The translations under genes and the position numbers were made by a program. 64,000 nucleotides of DNA from contig JADJDQ010000007.1 in NCBI GenBank assembly GCA_016702605.1, positions 124,001 through 188,000 on the forward strand. The letters are read 5' to 3'. How positions within the stretch are numbered: the first letter of the stretch is position 1; each line of letters begins with the position of its first letter. Origin of the DNA: Candidatus Intricatilinea gracilis (lineage in GTDB: Bacteria > Pseudomonadota > Gammaproteobacteria > Burkholderiales > Burkholderiaceae_C). Shown piece by piece: positions 1 to 8,582 of the stretch. The notes below the pieces were generated by a model. It was not told where the DNA came from and made no database searches. It saw nothing but the letters and a program-made list of their open reading frames with translations.

Positions 1-540
1 GTGCTCGCCGGCACCTGGGAGGCACTCGTCACCGGCCAGGTCGACCTGGCCATCGGTGTGATGGCGCCGGCCAACCCGGTGGACGACATCGTCTGTGCGC
101 CACTGGGCGAGATGGAGATGCTGCTCGCCGTGGCGCCGCATCACCCGCTGGCGAACGAACCCGAGCCCATCCCGTCGACGGTGCTGGCGCGCCACCGCGT
201 GGTGGCCATCGCCGACACCGCCCAGCGCATGCAGGCGCGCACCTATGGCGTGCTGGCGGGGCAGGATGTGCTGACCGTGCCCTCGCTGGTGGCCAAGCTC
301 GAAGCGCAGATCCGCGGCCTGGGCATGGGCCGCCTGCCCGAGCCGCTGCTGCGCCGCCAGGTCGAGGCCGGCCGCCTGGTGGTGAAACGCAGTGAAGAAG
401 CACCCTCGCAGATCGTGCTGCATTACGCCTGGCGCCGCACTGCCGCCCACGGCAAGGCACTCGCCTGGTGGCTCGACCAGCTGGCCAGCCCGACGACCCG
501 GCGTGCGCTGCTCGAACAACACGCCGGCCTGATCTTCTGA
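1..540 (+). CDS. LysR-family transcriptional regulator, C-terminal part (5' end outside window)
   Basis: The reading frame is open from the first base, so the gene begins upstream and only the last ~179 residues are present. They resemble the effector-binding (periplasmic-binding-protein-like) domain of LysR regulators: a stretch reading VDLAIGVMAP, then a segment around MLLAVAPHHPLA, and a late LGMGRLPEPLL stretch typical of the second lobe. The N-terminal helix-turn-helix is missing, so target and effector cannot be judged. The stop codon lies just before gluQ on the same strand. Whether the GTG at base 1 is used cannot be told; it is almost certainly internal. Confidence 0.8.
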   Translation: MLAGTWEALVTGQVDLAIGVMAPANPVDDIVCAPLGEMEMLLAVAPHHPLANEPEPIPSTVLARHRVVAIADTAQRMQARTYGVLAGQDVLTVPSLVAKLEAQIRGLGMGRLPEPLLRRQVEAGRLVVKRSEEAPSQIVLHYAWRRTAAHGKALAWWLDQLASPTTRRALLEQHAGLIF

Positions 541-542
541 TC

Positions 543-1691
543 GTGGCCGAGTTCGGGCTTGCCAGCGAGTTGTCCCGAAGCTCGTCCGGCGGGACCGGCA
601 CGGGGAGGCCGCGTGGGCCCTACGTCGGACGCTTCGCGCCGTCGCCCACCGGCCTGTTGCACGCCGGTTCGCTGGTGGCCGCGCTGGGCTCGTGGCTCGA
701 TGCCCGTGCGCACGCCGGGCGCTGGCTGGTGCGCATCGAGGATGTCGATACGCCGCGTTGCCAGCCAGGCGCAGATCTCGAGATCCTGCGCCAGCTCGCC
801 GTCTGCGGCCTGGTGCCGGACGAGCCGCCGTCGTGGCAGTCGCAACGTGGCGCGATCTACGCTGCCGCACTCGACGACCTGCTCGCGCGTGGCCTGGCCT
901 ATGCCTGCACCTGCACCCGCAGCCAGATCGCCGCGGCCCTGGCGGCCAGTGGCCGGCCGTATCGGCCGCATGGCGAGCTTGTCTACCCGGGCACCTGCCG
1001 GCCGGCGACACCAACACCGATCACCACGCCGGCAGTCCACCTGTCGACTGCGCCGGGAGTGACCGGGGATGGCCATCCGATGTCAGGTGCCGTCGGGTCG
1101 ACCGTGGCAGTGGGCACCGTGACTGACGCTTCGACGCAAGTCGTCGCACCGTCAGCCCCACGCCATGCCGTACGCCTGCGCGTCGAGCCCGGTGCGGTCA
1201 GCCACATTGGCTGGACCGATCGCCGTCTCGGCCCGCAGCAGCAGGACGTCAGCGCCGACGTCGGCGACTTCGTGCTGCGCCGCGCCGACGGCCTGTGGGC
1301 CTACCAGCTCGCCGTGGTGGTGGACGACGCAGCCCAAGGTGTCACCCACATCGTGCGCGGTGCCGATCTGGCCGACAACACGGCGCGCCAGATCCTGCTG
1401 CAACGTCAGCTCGGCCTGGCCACGCCGAGCTACCTGCACCTGGCGCTGGTGCTGGCCGCCGACGGCCACAAGCTCAGCAAGCAGAACGGCGCCACGCCGC
1501 TGGATCTTGCCGATCCGCTGGCAGCGCTGCAGGCCGCGGCCAGGGCGCTGGGCCTGCCCAATGCCGCGCCGGGCGCCAGCTTGACAGATGTGTTGGCCGG
1601 CTGGACGGCAGCCTGGACGACGTGCTGGCCGATGGTCACCAAGATGCCCGGCCCGGTGGCCACCTCGACCCCCGCCTCACCAGACACCTGA
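543..1691 (+). CDS. gluQ: Glutamyl-Q tRNA(Asp) synthetase
   Basis: GluQRS is a truncated glutamyl-tRNA synthetase paralogue that attaches glutamate to the queuosine base at position 34 of tRNA(Asp). From the GTG at 543 the protein has 382 residues. Visible signatures are GRFAPSPTGLLHAG (residues 29-42, HIGH-type motif), VRIEDVD, a zinc site made of C122, C124, Y148 and C152, and HKLSKQNGA (KMSKS equivalent). The anticodon-binding domain of true GluRS is absent, as expected. The protein is longer than the usual ~300 residues because a Thr/Val/Ala-rich stretch of about 50 residues follows the zinc site. The frame also has a GTG at 468, inside the upstream regulator; 543 is preferred because it lies just after that gene's stop. 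Confidence 0.9.
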   Translation: MAEFGLASELSRSSSGGTGTGRPRGPYVGRFAPSPTGLLHAGSLVAALGSWLDARAHAGRWLVRIEDVDTPRCQPGADLEILRQLAVCGLVPDEPPSWQSQRGAIYAAALDDLLARGLAYACTCTRSQIAAALAASGRPYRPHGELVYPGTCRPATPTPITTPAVHLSTAPGVTGDGHPMSGAVGSTVAVGTVTDASTQVVAPSAPRHAVRLRVEPGAVSHIGWTDRRLGPQQQDVSADVGDFVLRRADGLWAYQLAVVVDDAAQGVTHIVRGADLADNTARQILLQRQLGLATPSYLHLALVLAADGHKLSKQNGATPLDLADPLAALQAAARALGLPNAAPGASLTDVLAGWTAAWTTCWPMVTKMPGPVATSTPASPDT

Positions 1692-1783
1692 CCACACGCA
1701 GGGTGAGCACCGGCCGCTGGCCTGCAGCGCTGGCATGATGGCGGCCGTTTTCCACCGACCAACCGTCACCCACAGGACGCCAC

Positions 1784-2488
1784 ATGACCACCACCCCCTC
1801 GGGCCTGCAGTACGAAGACATCACCGCCGGCTCCGGCGCCGAAGCCCAGTCCGGCGCCCACGTGACGGTGCACTACACCGGCTGGCTGCACGATGCGAAG
1901 GCCGCCAACCAGCGCGGCAGCAAGTTCGATTCGAGCAAGGACCGCGGCGACCCCTTCGTCTTCGAACTCGATGCCGGCAACGTCATCCAGGGCTGGGACG
2001 AAGGTGTGCAGGGCATGAAGGTGGGCGGCACCCGTGTGCTGACGATCCCGTCGGAGCTGGGTTACGGCGCGCGTGGCGCCGGTGGCGTGATCCCGCCCAA
2101 TGCCACCCTGGTGTTCGAGGTCGACCTGCTCGCCGTGGCCGCTGCGCCCACCCTCGCGTTCGACGACATCGTGGTCGGCAGCGGCCCCGAGGCCAAGGCC
2201 GGCCAGCGCGTGACGGTGCACTACACCGGCTGGTTGTTCGACGCCAGCGCCGCCGGCAACCGCGGCCGCAAGTTCGATTCGAGCAAGGACCGCCGTGACC
2301 CCTTCAAGTTCGCCCTCGGCGCCGGTCAGGTCATCCAGGGCTGGGACAAGGGTGTGCAAGGCATGAAGGTCGGCGGCACCCGCGTGCTCACCATCCCGCC
2401 CGAACTCGGCTACGGCGCGCGCGGGGCAGGTGGTGTGATACCGCCCAACGCCACGCTGGTGTTCGAGGTCGAACTGCTCGGCGTCTGA
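1784..2488 (+). CDS. Tandem FKBP-type peptidyl-prolyl cis-trans isomerase
   Basis: FKBP isomerases catalyse proline cis-trans isomerisation and assist folding. The 234-residue protein consists of two complete FKBP domains in tandem (about 1-118 and 119-234), each with VTVHYTGWL, KFDSSKDR, VIQGWD, GVQGMKVGGTRVLTIP and ELGYGARGAGGVIPP. Small FKBPs of related bacteria normally have a single domain of ~115-118 residues. The copies are also very similar in DNA, so the duplication looks recent or is kept uniform by gene conversion. No signal peptide is seen, so the protein is probably cytoplasmic. It begins ~90 bp after gluQ and precedes trkA. Confidence 0.92.
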   Translation: MTTTPSGLQYEDITAGSGAEAQSGAHVTVHYTGWLHDAKAANQRGSKFDSSKDRGDPFVFELDAGNVIQGWDEGVQGMKVGGTRVLTIPSELGYGARGAGGVIPPNATLVFEVDLLAVAAAPTLAFDDIVVGSGPEAKAGQRVTVHYTGWLFDASAAGNRGRKFDSSKDRRDPFKFALGAGQVIQGWDKGVQGMKVGGTRVLTIPPELGYGARGAGGVIPPNATLVFEVELLGV

Positions 2489-2553
2489 GGCATGCGGGTC
2501 GTGCTGCGCCGGGCGCCAAGCTCCAGGGTCACCTTCGCCGGGACCACACAGCG

Positions 2554-3984
2554 ATGAACATCATCATCATCGGCGCGGGACGCGTTGGCGAGAGTGTTGC
2601 GGAGAGCCTGGCTTCGGAGCAGAACGACATCACGGTGATCGACACCGACCGGCATCGTCTGGCCTCGTTGCAGAACCGGATGGAGTTGCGCGGGGTGGTC
2701 GGCAACGGCATCGAGCCTTCGGTGCTGAAGGAGGCAGGTGCGGAGGATGCCGACATGCTGATCTCGTGTGCATCGCTCGACGAGACGAACCTGGTGGCGT
2801 GCAAGATCGCCCATGCCCTGTTCAACATCCAGACCCGCATCGCGCGGGTGCGCAGTGCCGAGTTCGCCGATCGCAGCCCGCTCATGGGTCTGCAGGGTTT
2901 CGCGGTCGACGAAGTCATCTGCCCCGAAGAGAGTCTGACCACCTACATCCGCAAGCTCATCGAATATCCGGAGGCCCTGCAGGTACTCGAGTTCTCGCAG
3001 CAGCGCGTGAGCCTGATCGGCGTGCGGGCGGTCGAAGGTGGTGCGATGGTGCGGCGCTCCATCTCGGAGTTGCCGCAGGTGGCCTCCGATCTGCCGATGC
3101 GTATCGTCGGCATCTATCGACCCGACAACCTCGGCACGGATCGGCAGGTGCTGTGCGACGGCGACACCCGCATCGAGGCCGGTGACGAGGTCTTCGTGGT
3201 TGCTGCCAACGAGCACATCCGGCGAGTGCTCGATGCCTTGCGCCGCCGCGACGAACCGGTGCGCCGCGTGATGATCGCTGGTGGCGGCCGGGTCGGCCTG
3301 CGCCTGGCCCGCCACATTTCGCGCGATTGCGAGGTGAAGATCATCGAGGCGAACCCGGCTCGCTGCGAGTACCTGTCGACGCAATTGACCAGTGACACGC
3401 TCGTCCTGCAGGGCGACACCACCGATGAGGACCTGCTCGAAGACGAGAACGTACGCGAGACCGACCTCTTCCTCGCGCTGACCAACGAGGACGAAGACAA
3501 CATCATGGCCTGCCTGCTGGCCAAGCGCATGGGGGCGCGCCGGGTGCTGGCGCTCATCAATCGGCGGGCCTACGCGGATCTGGTGCAAGGTCAAGGGACC
3601 CAGATCGACATCGCCATCTCGCCCTCGCAGGCCGTCATCGGCGAGCTTCTCGCCCATGTGCGGCGCGGCGATGTTGCTGCCGTCCACAGCCTGCGCCGGG
3701 GTGCGGCCGAAGTGCTCGAAGCGGTGGCGCGAGGCGACCGCAAGAGCTCCCGTGTGGTCGGTCGGCGCATCGACGAACTGCCACTTCCCGCAGGCACCCA
3801 GATCGGAGCCATCGTCCGAGATGTGCACGTGCCAGGTGATGAGGCCATCGCCAAGGAGGTCATCATTCCTCACCACGACACGGTGATCCAGGCTGACGAT
3901 CACGTTGTCGTCTTCGTGCCGCGCAAGCGCCTGGTGCGACAGGTCGAGAAACTCTTTCAGGTCGGCGCGAGTTTCTTCGGATGA
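2554..3984 (+). CDS. trkA: Trk potassium uptake system, NAD-binding regulatory subunit TrkA
   Basis: TrkA is the cytoplasmic nucleotide-binding subunit that gates the TrkH potassium channel. The 476-residue protein has the double RCK arrangement: an N-terminal Rossmann domain with IIIIGAGRVGESVAE (residues 3-17), a TrkA-C domain, a second Rossmann domain with MIAGGGRVGLRLA (about 240-252), and a second TrkA-C domain. Length and order match the family. The stop overlaps the trkH start by four bases (ATGA at 3981-3984), so the two subunits are translationally coupled. Confidence 0.96.
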   Translation: MNIIIIGAGRVGESVAESLASEQNDITVIDTDRHRLASLQNRMELRGVVGNGIEPSVLKEAGAEDADMLISCASLDETNLVACKIAHALFNIQTRIARVRSAEFADRSPLMGLQGFAVDEVICPEESLTTYIRKLIEYPEALQVLEFSQQRVSLIGVRAVEGGAMVRRSISELPQVASDLPMRIVGIYRPDNLGTDRQVLCDGDTRIEAGDEVFVVAANEHIRRVLDALRRRDEPVRRVMIAGGGRVGLRLARHISRDCEVKIIEANPARCEYLSTQLTSDTLVLQGDTTDEDLLEDENVRETDLFLALTNEDEDNIMACLLAKRMGARRVLALINRRAYADLVQGQGTQIDIAISPSQAVIGELLAHVRRGDVAAVHSLRRGAAEVLEAVARGDRKSSRVVGRRIDELPLPAGTQIGAIVRDVHVPGDEAIAKEVIIPHHDTVIQADDHVVVFVPRKRLVRQVEKLFQVGASFFG

Positions 3985-5438
3985 ACGAACGCCTGGTTGT
4001 GGTCGCGCTGGTCGGGCGCGTCGTGGTGCTGTTCTCGCTGTTGATGTGCGTGCCGCTGGGTTTCGCGGTCTGGCATGAGGATCCGGCGCAGATCGCCTTT
4101 GTCCAGTCGATCGCCTTCAGCGTGGCCCTGGGGTTGGCGATGACGCTGCCCATGAGGCGCCACAGGCGGGAATTGCAGTTGCGCGACGGTTTCATTCTCG
4201 TCGTGCTCACCTGGGTCGTGCTGCCGGCGATCGGCTCGCTGCCACTGTGGCTCGCGATCGAGGGTTTGTCCTTCACCGACGCGTACTTCGAAGCCATGTC
4301 GGGCTTCACGACCACCGGGGCGACCGTGCTGGTCCGTCTGGATGCCTTGCCCGTGTCGATCAACGTGTGGCGTTGTTTCATGTCCTTCATCGGAGGCCTG
4401 GGCATCGTGGTGCTTGCGGTGGCCATCCTTCCCCTGCTCGGGGTCGGTGGCACACAGATGTTCAAGGCCGAGTCGGCCGGCCCGATGAAGGACACCAAAC
4501 TCACGCCACGTATAGCCGAGACCGCGCGCGGACTGTGGGGTGTGTATTTCGGGGCCGCACTGATGTGTGTGCTGGTCTTCCGGATGGCAGGCATGAGCTG
4601 GGACGACGCGTTCATGCACATGTGCACTACCGTGAGTGCGGGAGGGTTTTCGCCTTATGACGCCAGTTTTGCGCACTGGAATTCGCCACTGATCGAAGCC
4701 GCGGCGATCGTCTTCATGCTCGCGGCCGGTGTGAGCTGGGCGCTCTACTTCGTGGCATTGCGACAACGCTCGCTGAACGCGTTGTGGTCCAGCATTGAAC
4801 TGCGTGCCTACCTGCTCGTCGTGCTGGCGACGGTTGTGGTCGTGACGATCTATCTTGACGTGAACGAGGTGTACCCGGATCTCGTCACGTCCTTGCGGCA
4901 AGCTGCCTTCCACGTGGTGTCGATCGCCACCACGACCGGGTTTGCCAATACCGACTACGGCCAGTGGCCTGCCTTCGTGCCGTGGTTGATGCTGCTGGTG
5001 GGATGTTTCGCCACCTGTGCCGGATCGACCGGCGGCGGCGTCAAGATGGTCCGCATGCTGCTGTTGCTCAAGCAGTCGCGCCGTGAACTGGTCCGTATCG
5101 CGCACCCCAACGTCGTCAACCCGGTCGTGCTGGCGGGGGCGCTGGTGCCGCCGCGGGTGATGCAAAGCGTGATCGCCTTCATGATGATGTACGGCGCCAC
5201 CCTGGTGAGCCTGACCATGCTGCTGCTGTTCAGCGGGCTCGACGTGGTGACCGCATTCACCGCGCTCGTCGCCTGCCTGAACAACATCGGACCTGGGCTG
5301 GGCACGGTCGGCCCTGCGGGCAACTTCCAGGCGCTCAGCGACTTCCAGACCTGGGTCTGCACGGCGGCGATGTTGCTCGGTCGACTCGAACTGTTGTCGG
5401 TGCTGGTCCTGTTCACGCCGCAGTTCTGGCGCCGCTGA
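3981..5438 (+). CDS. trkH: Trk potassium uptake channel subunit TrkH
   Basis: TrkH is the inner-membrane potassium-conducting subunit of the Trk system. The 485-residue protein is strongly hydrophobic with many membrane segments. It shows the first selectivity-filter loop SGFTTTGATVL (about residues 107-117), later filter-like loops TTVSAGGFSPY and TTTGFANTDYG, and CAGSTGGGVK. It starts inside the stop codon of trkA, forming a two-gene operon. The GC-rich 115 bp downstream separate it from convergent genes; no clear intrinsic terminator was found there. Confidence 0.95.
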   Translation: MNERLVVVALVGRVVVLFSLLMCVPLGFAVWHEDPAQIAFVQSIAFSVALGLAMTLPMRRHRRELQLRDGFILVVLTWVVLPAIGSLPLWLAIEGLSFTDAYFEAMSGFTTTGATVLVRLDALPVSINVWRCFMSFIGGLGIVVLAVAILPLLGVGGTQMFKAESAGPMKDTKLTPRIAETARGLWGVYFGAALMCVLVFRMAGMSWDDAFMHMCTTVSAGGFSPYDASFAHWNSPLIEAAAIVFMLAAGVSWALYFVALRQRSLNALWSSIELRAYLLVVLATVVVVTIYLDVNEVYPDLVTSLRQAAFHVVSIATTTGFANTDYGQWPAFVPWLMLLVGCFATCAGSTGGGVKMVRMLLLLKQSRRELVRIAHPNVVNPVVLAGALVPPRVMQSVIAFMMMYGATLVSLTMLLLFSGLDVVTAFTALVACLNNIGPGLGTVGPAGNFQALSDFQTWVCTAAMLLGRLELLSVLVLFTPQFWRR

Positions 5439-5553
5439 GCCGTCGCTTCGATCGCCCTTAGCCGCGGCGGGGTGGCAAGGGGAGGGGTTGGTCTGCGGGA
5501 TGGTTCGTGCACCCCGACCCCGCCGGCCCGGGGCGTCGCTGTGTCCGAGTCGC

Positions 5554-6708
5554 TCAGCCCAGCGGTTCGAACAGCAGGCCGCACATGCTGGCCGAGTACT
5601 GAGGCAGCCCGACGGCCAGCACCTCGGGCGCAGCACCGATGAGTTGCCAGCGCGACTGTTCCTCGCGCATGCGGTCACTGTCTTGCACTCGGGCGCAATG
5701 GGAACGCAGCGCGGCGATGTGACGGGCGTCTTCAGCGCATACCGGGCGCTGTTCCATCAGTGCGAAAAGGCGTTCGATCAGCTTGCGGGCTGGCAGCCAC
5801 TGGTGGTTGAACGGATCCCACAGCGACGCACTCAGGCCATCGCGACAGGCGAGGAAACGGCTCGCCCGATCGGCGCTTTCGGGGTGTGGCGTCTCGGCCA
5901 GGCGCAACGCGCCGTCCATGGCCAGCGCCGCACAGGCGCGCGCGAATGCCGCCAGGGCCACTGCCTTGTCGACCGACAGCGGCGTGTCGAACACACGTAC
6001 CTCGACGGTACCGAACTCGGGTTTGGGTCGCACATCCCAGTAGATGTCCTTCAACGAGAAGGCGAGCTGCGTCGAAAACAGCTCCTCCACCAACTCCTCG
6101 AACTCGGGCCAGCTTGCCGTCCGAGGCATGGGTCCGCCGTGCGGATACACCAGCGACTCGAGTGGCCGCGAGGCACAAAACCCGGTGTCGTGCAACTGCA
6201 GGAATGGCGAAGCCGCCGACATGGCGATGAACACTGGCACGAGTGCTTGCAGCACGGCCCCCAGTCGGAGCGCAGCGTCGCCATCGGGAACGCCGATGTG
6301 GACATGCATGCCGTAGGTCGAGAAGCGTTTTGGCAGGAAGCCGAATCGCCCCTCCAGTTCCTGCGCACGCGGTGTCGGCGACAGGATCCGGTCGTTCCAG
6401 AACTGGGTCAGTTGTGTGCCGCCGCCGCGTATGTCCAGGTGCAACGGGATGGCGGCATCACGCAGCAGTTGCACCAGCATGCGCACCTCGTCGGCCATGT
6501 CGTTGGCCTGCACATGCACGCCGGAGTTGATCTCCATGGTCGAGAGGGTTGCTTCGAGTGCAAAGTGGCCTGCCTGTTTGCCGCTCTGCAGCACGGGCCA
6601 TAGCGCCATGCTCGATGGCGACAACATGCCGGTTCGGGTGTCGACGATCTGAAGTTCGAGTTCCAGCCCGAAGGTCAGCGGGGTCGAGGGCTTGAAGATC
6701 AGGCTCAT
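5554..6708 (-). CDS. YbdK-type carboxylate-amine ligase (glutamate-cysteine ligase 2 family)
   Basis: This 384-residue protein belongs to the GCS2 superfamily, whose members join a carboxylate (often the gamma-carboxyl of glutamate) to an amine using ATP. Visible motifs are TFGLELELQIVD (12-23), STMEINSGVHV (56-66), YGMHVHIGVPDG and PEFGTVEVRVFD. YbdK relatives have weak glutamate-cysteine ligase activity in vitro and their physiological substrate is often unknown. The start overlaps the stop of the upstream amidotransferase-like gene by four bases (6705-6708), so the two products are coupled. One could make a gamma-glutamyl amide and the other hydrolyse it; this is inference. Confidence 0.85.
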   Translation of the reverse strand: MSLIFKPSTPLTFGLELELQIVDTRTGMLSPSSMALWPVLQSGKQAGHFALEATLSTMEINSGVHVQANDMADEVRMLVQLLRDAAIPLHLDIRGGGTQLTQFWNDRILSPTPRAQELEGRFGFLPKRFSTYGMHVHIGVPDGDAALRLGAVLQALVPVFIAMSAASPFLQLHDTGFCASRPLESLVYPHGGPMPRTASWPEFEELVEELFSTQLAFSLKDIYWDVRPKPEFGTVEVRVFDTPLSVDKAVALAAFARACAALAMDGALRLAETPHPESADRASRFLACRDGLSASLWDPFNHQWLPARKLIERLFALMEQRPVCAEDARHIAALRSHCARVQDSDRMREEQSRWQLIGAAPEVLAVGLPQYSASMCGLLFEPLG

Positions 6709-7511
6709 GTGTTCTTTCGCATGCGAACCGCGGTGAGAAAGTCTCGCAACAGGGGGGCGTCATCGAACAGGGCGACAGTTCCGTGCGAGTGGAATTCGGG
6801 GTGCCATTGCACCCCGGCCACGTAACTGTCGCCGCGGTACCGAATGGCCTCGATCACGCCGTCGGCCGGACTGCGCGCTTCTGCCGTGAAGTCGCTGGCA
6901 AGGCGTTTGATGCCCTGATGGTGGATGCTGTTGACCCGGGCGGTCGTTCGACCGGGGTAGAGTTCCGCCAGGCGGGTGCCGGGCAGGATCTCGAGGTCAT
7001 GGTGGTTGTGCTCGTAGTGCGCTGTGTCGACGTGCTTGAGGACCTCGCCGGGATTTTGGGTCAGCAGGTCCTGCCACAGCGAGCCGCCATACGTGACGTT
7101 GAGCAACTGCAGGCCTCGGCAGATGCCGAACACGGGCTTCTTCGCACGTACGAACGCCTGGACCAGTTCCATTTCGTAGCGGTCGCGCGTGGGGTCTCCT
7201 TCCCACTCGGGCCTGATGGGTGTCTCGCTGTACGAGTGCGGCGCCACATCGTTGCCGCCCTGTAGCACCAGGCCGTCGAGTGCGTCCACGTAGTGACCCA
7301 GATTGAGGTCTTCGCGCTTCATTGGGCTGGCTGAATCGACCGCAGGGATCATCACCGGCAAGGCGCCGCCCCGCATCAGCCAGTGCGCGACCGATTGTTC
7401 GAGGTAATGGAGTGTCCGCGTCCACACCCCGCCGAGGTCGAGCACGGGCAGTTCCGGGTAGTAGATGCGGGCAGATACGCCGATGAGCAGCGTAGGGCTT
7501 TGAAATGGCAT
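6705..7511 (-). CDS. Class I glutamine amidotransferase-like gamma-glutamyl hydrolase (PuuD/peptidase C26 family)
   Basis: The 268-residue protein has the complete class I amidotransferase triad: nucleophile C131 in PVFGICRGLQLLN, and H237 and E239 in GVQWHPEFH. The GLVLQGGNDVAP segment (80-91) is typical of PuuD/peptidase C26 enzymes that hydrolyse gamma-glutamyl bonds, for example gamma-glutamyl-GABA in putrescine breakdown. No other puu genes are nearby, so the substrate is open. It is the first gene of a two-gene operon with the GCS2-family ligase and overlaps it by four bases. Confidence 0.87.
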   Translation of the reverse strand: MPFQSPTLLIGVSARIYYPELPVLDLGGVWTRTLHYLEQSVAHWLMRGGALPVMIPAVDSASPMKREDLNLGHYVDALDGLVLQGGNDVAPHSYSETPIRPEWEGDPTRDRYEMELVQAFVRAKKPVFGICRGLQLLNVTYGGSLWQDLLTQNPGEVLKHVDTAHYEHNHHDLEILPGTRLAELYPGRTTARVNSIHHQGIKRLASDFTAEARSPADGVIEAIRYRGDSYVAGVQWHPEFHSHGTVALFDDAPLLRDFLTAVRMRKNT

Positions 7512-7689
7512 TTTGCGGACCCCCTTTACATCAATGCGCCCGAAACCTCAGCAAGTACGTCTGAAGGCCCTCGGCGACGACAGGGCCTATCTTGCTGTGC
7601 AAGAACGTGGGACGCCGCGCGAGCGTACTCGCAAGTTCATGCGGCTGGTGGCCGGGCGCACCTGATCGCGTCGACGCCATGTCGTCGGA

Positions 7690-8577
7690 TCAACCCCGTG
7701 ACCATGCAAACAGGGGCAGATCGTGCTCTAGCGCCACGGCGGTGAGTTGCACGGCGCTTCGGCTGGCGCACCAGGCGCGGCTGGCTTCGATCTGGCCGGC
7801 GGCGTCGAGTTCGGGGCGGATGCCGGTGCAGGCCTGCCAGGCTTCCAGGAAGTGCGGCTCCAGGGCCGCGATGGCCACCATGCCGTCGGCGCAGGGCATG
7901 ACCTGGTAGCCGGGGTGCAGGCCGCCGAGCAGGGCGCCTGGCGCAGTCAGTCGGTAGCGACGTGGCAGGGCGGCGAAGCGGGCAGCTTCGGCCAGGGCCA
8001 CGGTGGTGTGCAGAGCCGCACCTGCCTGGCCGTTGCCACGCAGCAGCAGGCCTTGCAAGGTGGCCTCGACGGCCATGAGTGAACCGGCCATGTCGGCCCA
8101 CAGGGTGGGCGGCAGGGCGCCGTCGATGAGGCCGGCTTCGGCCTGGTAGGTGAGGTCGTGGCCGGGCAACTCGTCGTCGGGCGCGTATTCACCGACGATG
8201 GCCACCCAGACCAGGCGGGGCCAGTCGCGCGCGATACGGTCGCTGTCCAGCCCCAGGCGCGCCAGGGCCGAGGGGCGCGACGAGGTGAGCAACACGTCGG
8301 CGCGGCCGAGTTCGCGCGCCAGTTCGTTGCGGCCACTTTCGCGTTTGAGGTCGATGGCGTGCACCGTCATGCCACGGTGCAGGTGGGCATAAAAGGCCGG
8401 CGCGTACAGCGACATCGGGTCGCCGCTGGGGGGTTCGACCTTGACACAGGCCGCACCCATGGCGGCCAGGCGCATCAGCGCGGCCGGGCCGGGCAGATTG
8501 GGGGCCAGGCTCACCACGCGCACACCGCGCAGGGCTTGCGGCGGGTGGGGGGCGCGGTGGGGAGTTGCGCTCGTCAT
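7690..8577 (-). CDS. CoA-transferase family III (CaiB/BaiF/AMACR-like) protein
   Basis: Family III CoA-transferases move CoA between carboxylic acids through an aspartyl-CoA thioester; the same fold includes alpha-methylacyl-CoA racemase. Family features are LRGVRVVSL near the N-terminus, AACVKVEPPSGDP, AIDLKRESGR, and LPGHDLTYQAEAG, whose Asp is in the position of the catalytic residue. At 295 residues the protein is shorter than usual (about 350-400) and appears to lack part of the C-terminal region. The ATG at 8577 is chosen over an in-frame TTG at 8592. It lies five bases after the SDR gene on the same strand, so the two probably form an operon. Confidence 0.8.
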   Translation of the reverse strand: MTSATPHRAPHPPQALRGVRVVSLAPNLPGPAALMRLAAMGAACVKVEPPSGDPMSLYAPAFYAHLHRGMTVHAIDLKRESGRNELARELGRADVLLTSSRPSALARLGLDSDRIARDWPRLVWVAIVGEYAPDDELPGHDLTYQAEAGLIDGALPPTLWADMAGSLMAVEATLQGLLLRGNGQAGAALHTTVALAEAARFAALPRRYRLTAPGALLGGLHPGYQVMPCADGMVAIAALEPHFLEAWQACTGIRPELDAAGQIEASRAWCASRSAVQLTAVALEHDLPLFAWSRG

Positions 8578-8582
8578 GGCAC

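Noticed and set aside
3957..5678. 573-codon open frame on the minus strand
   Set aside because: Antisense to trkH, His/Arg/Gln-rich, no family similarity.
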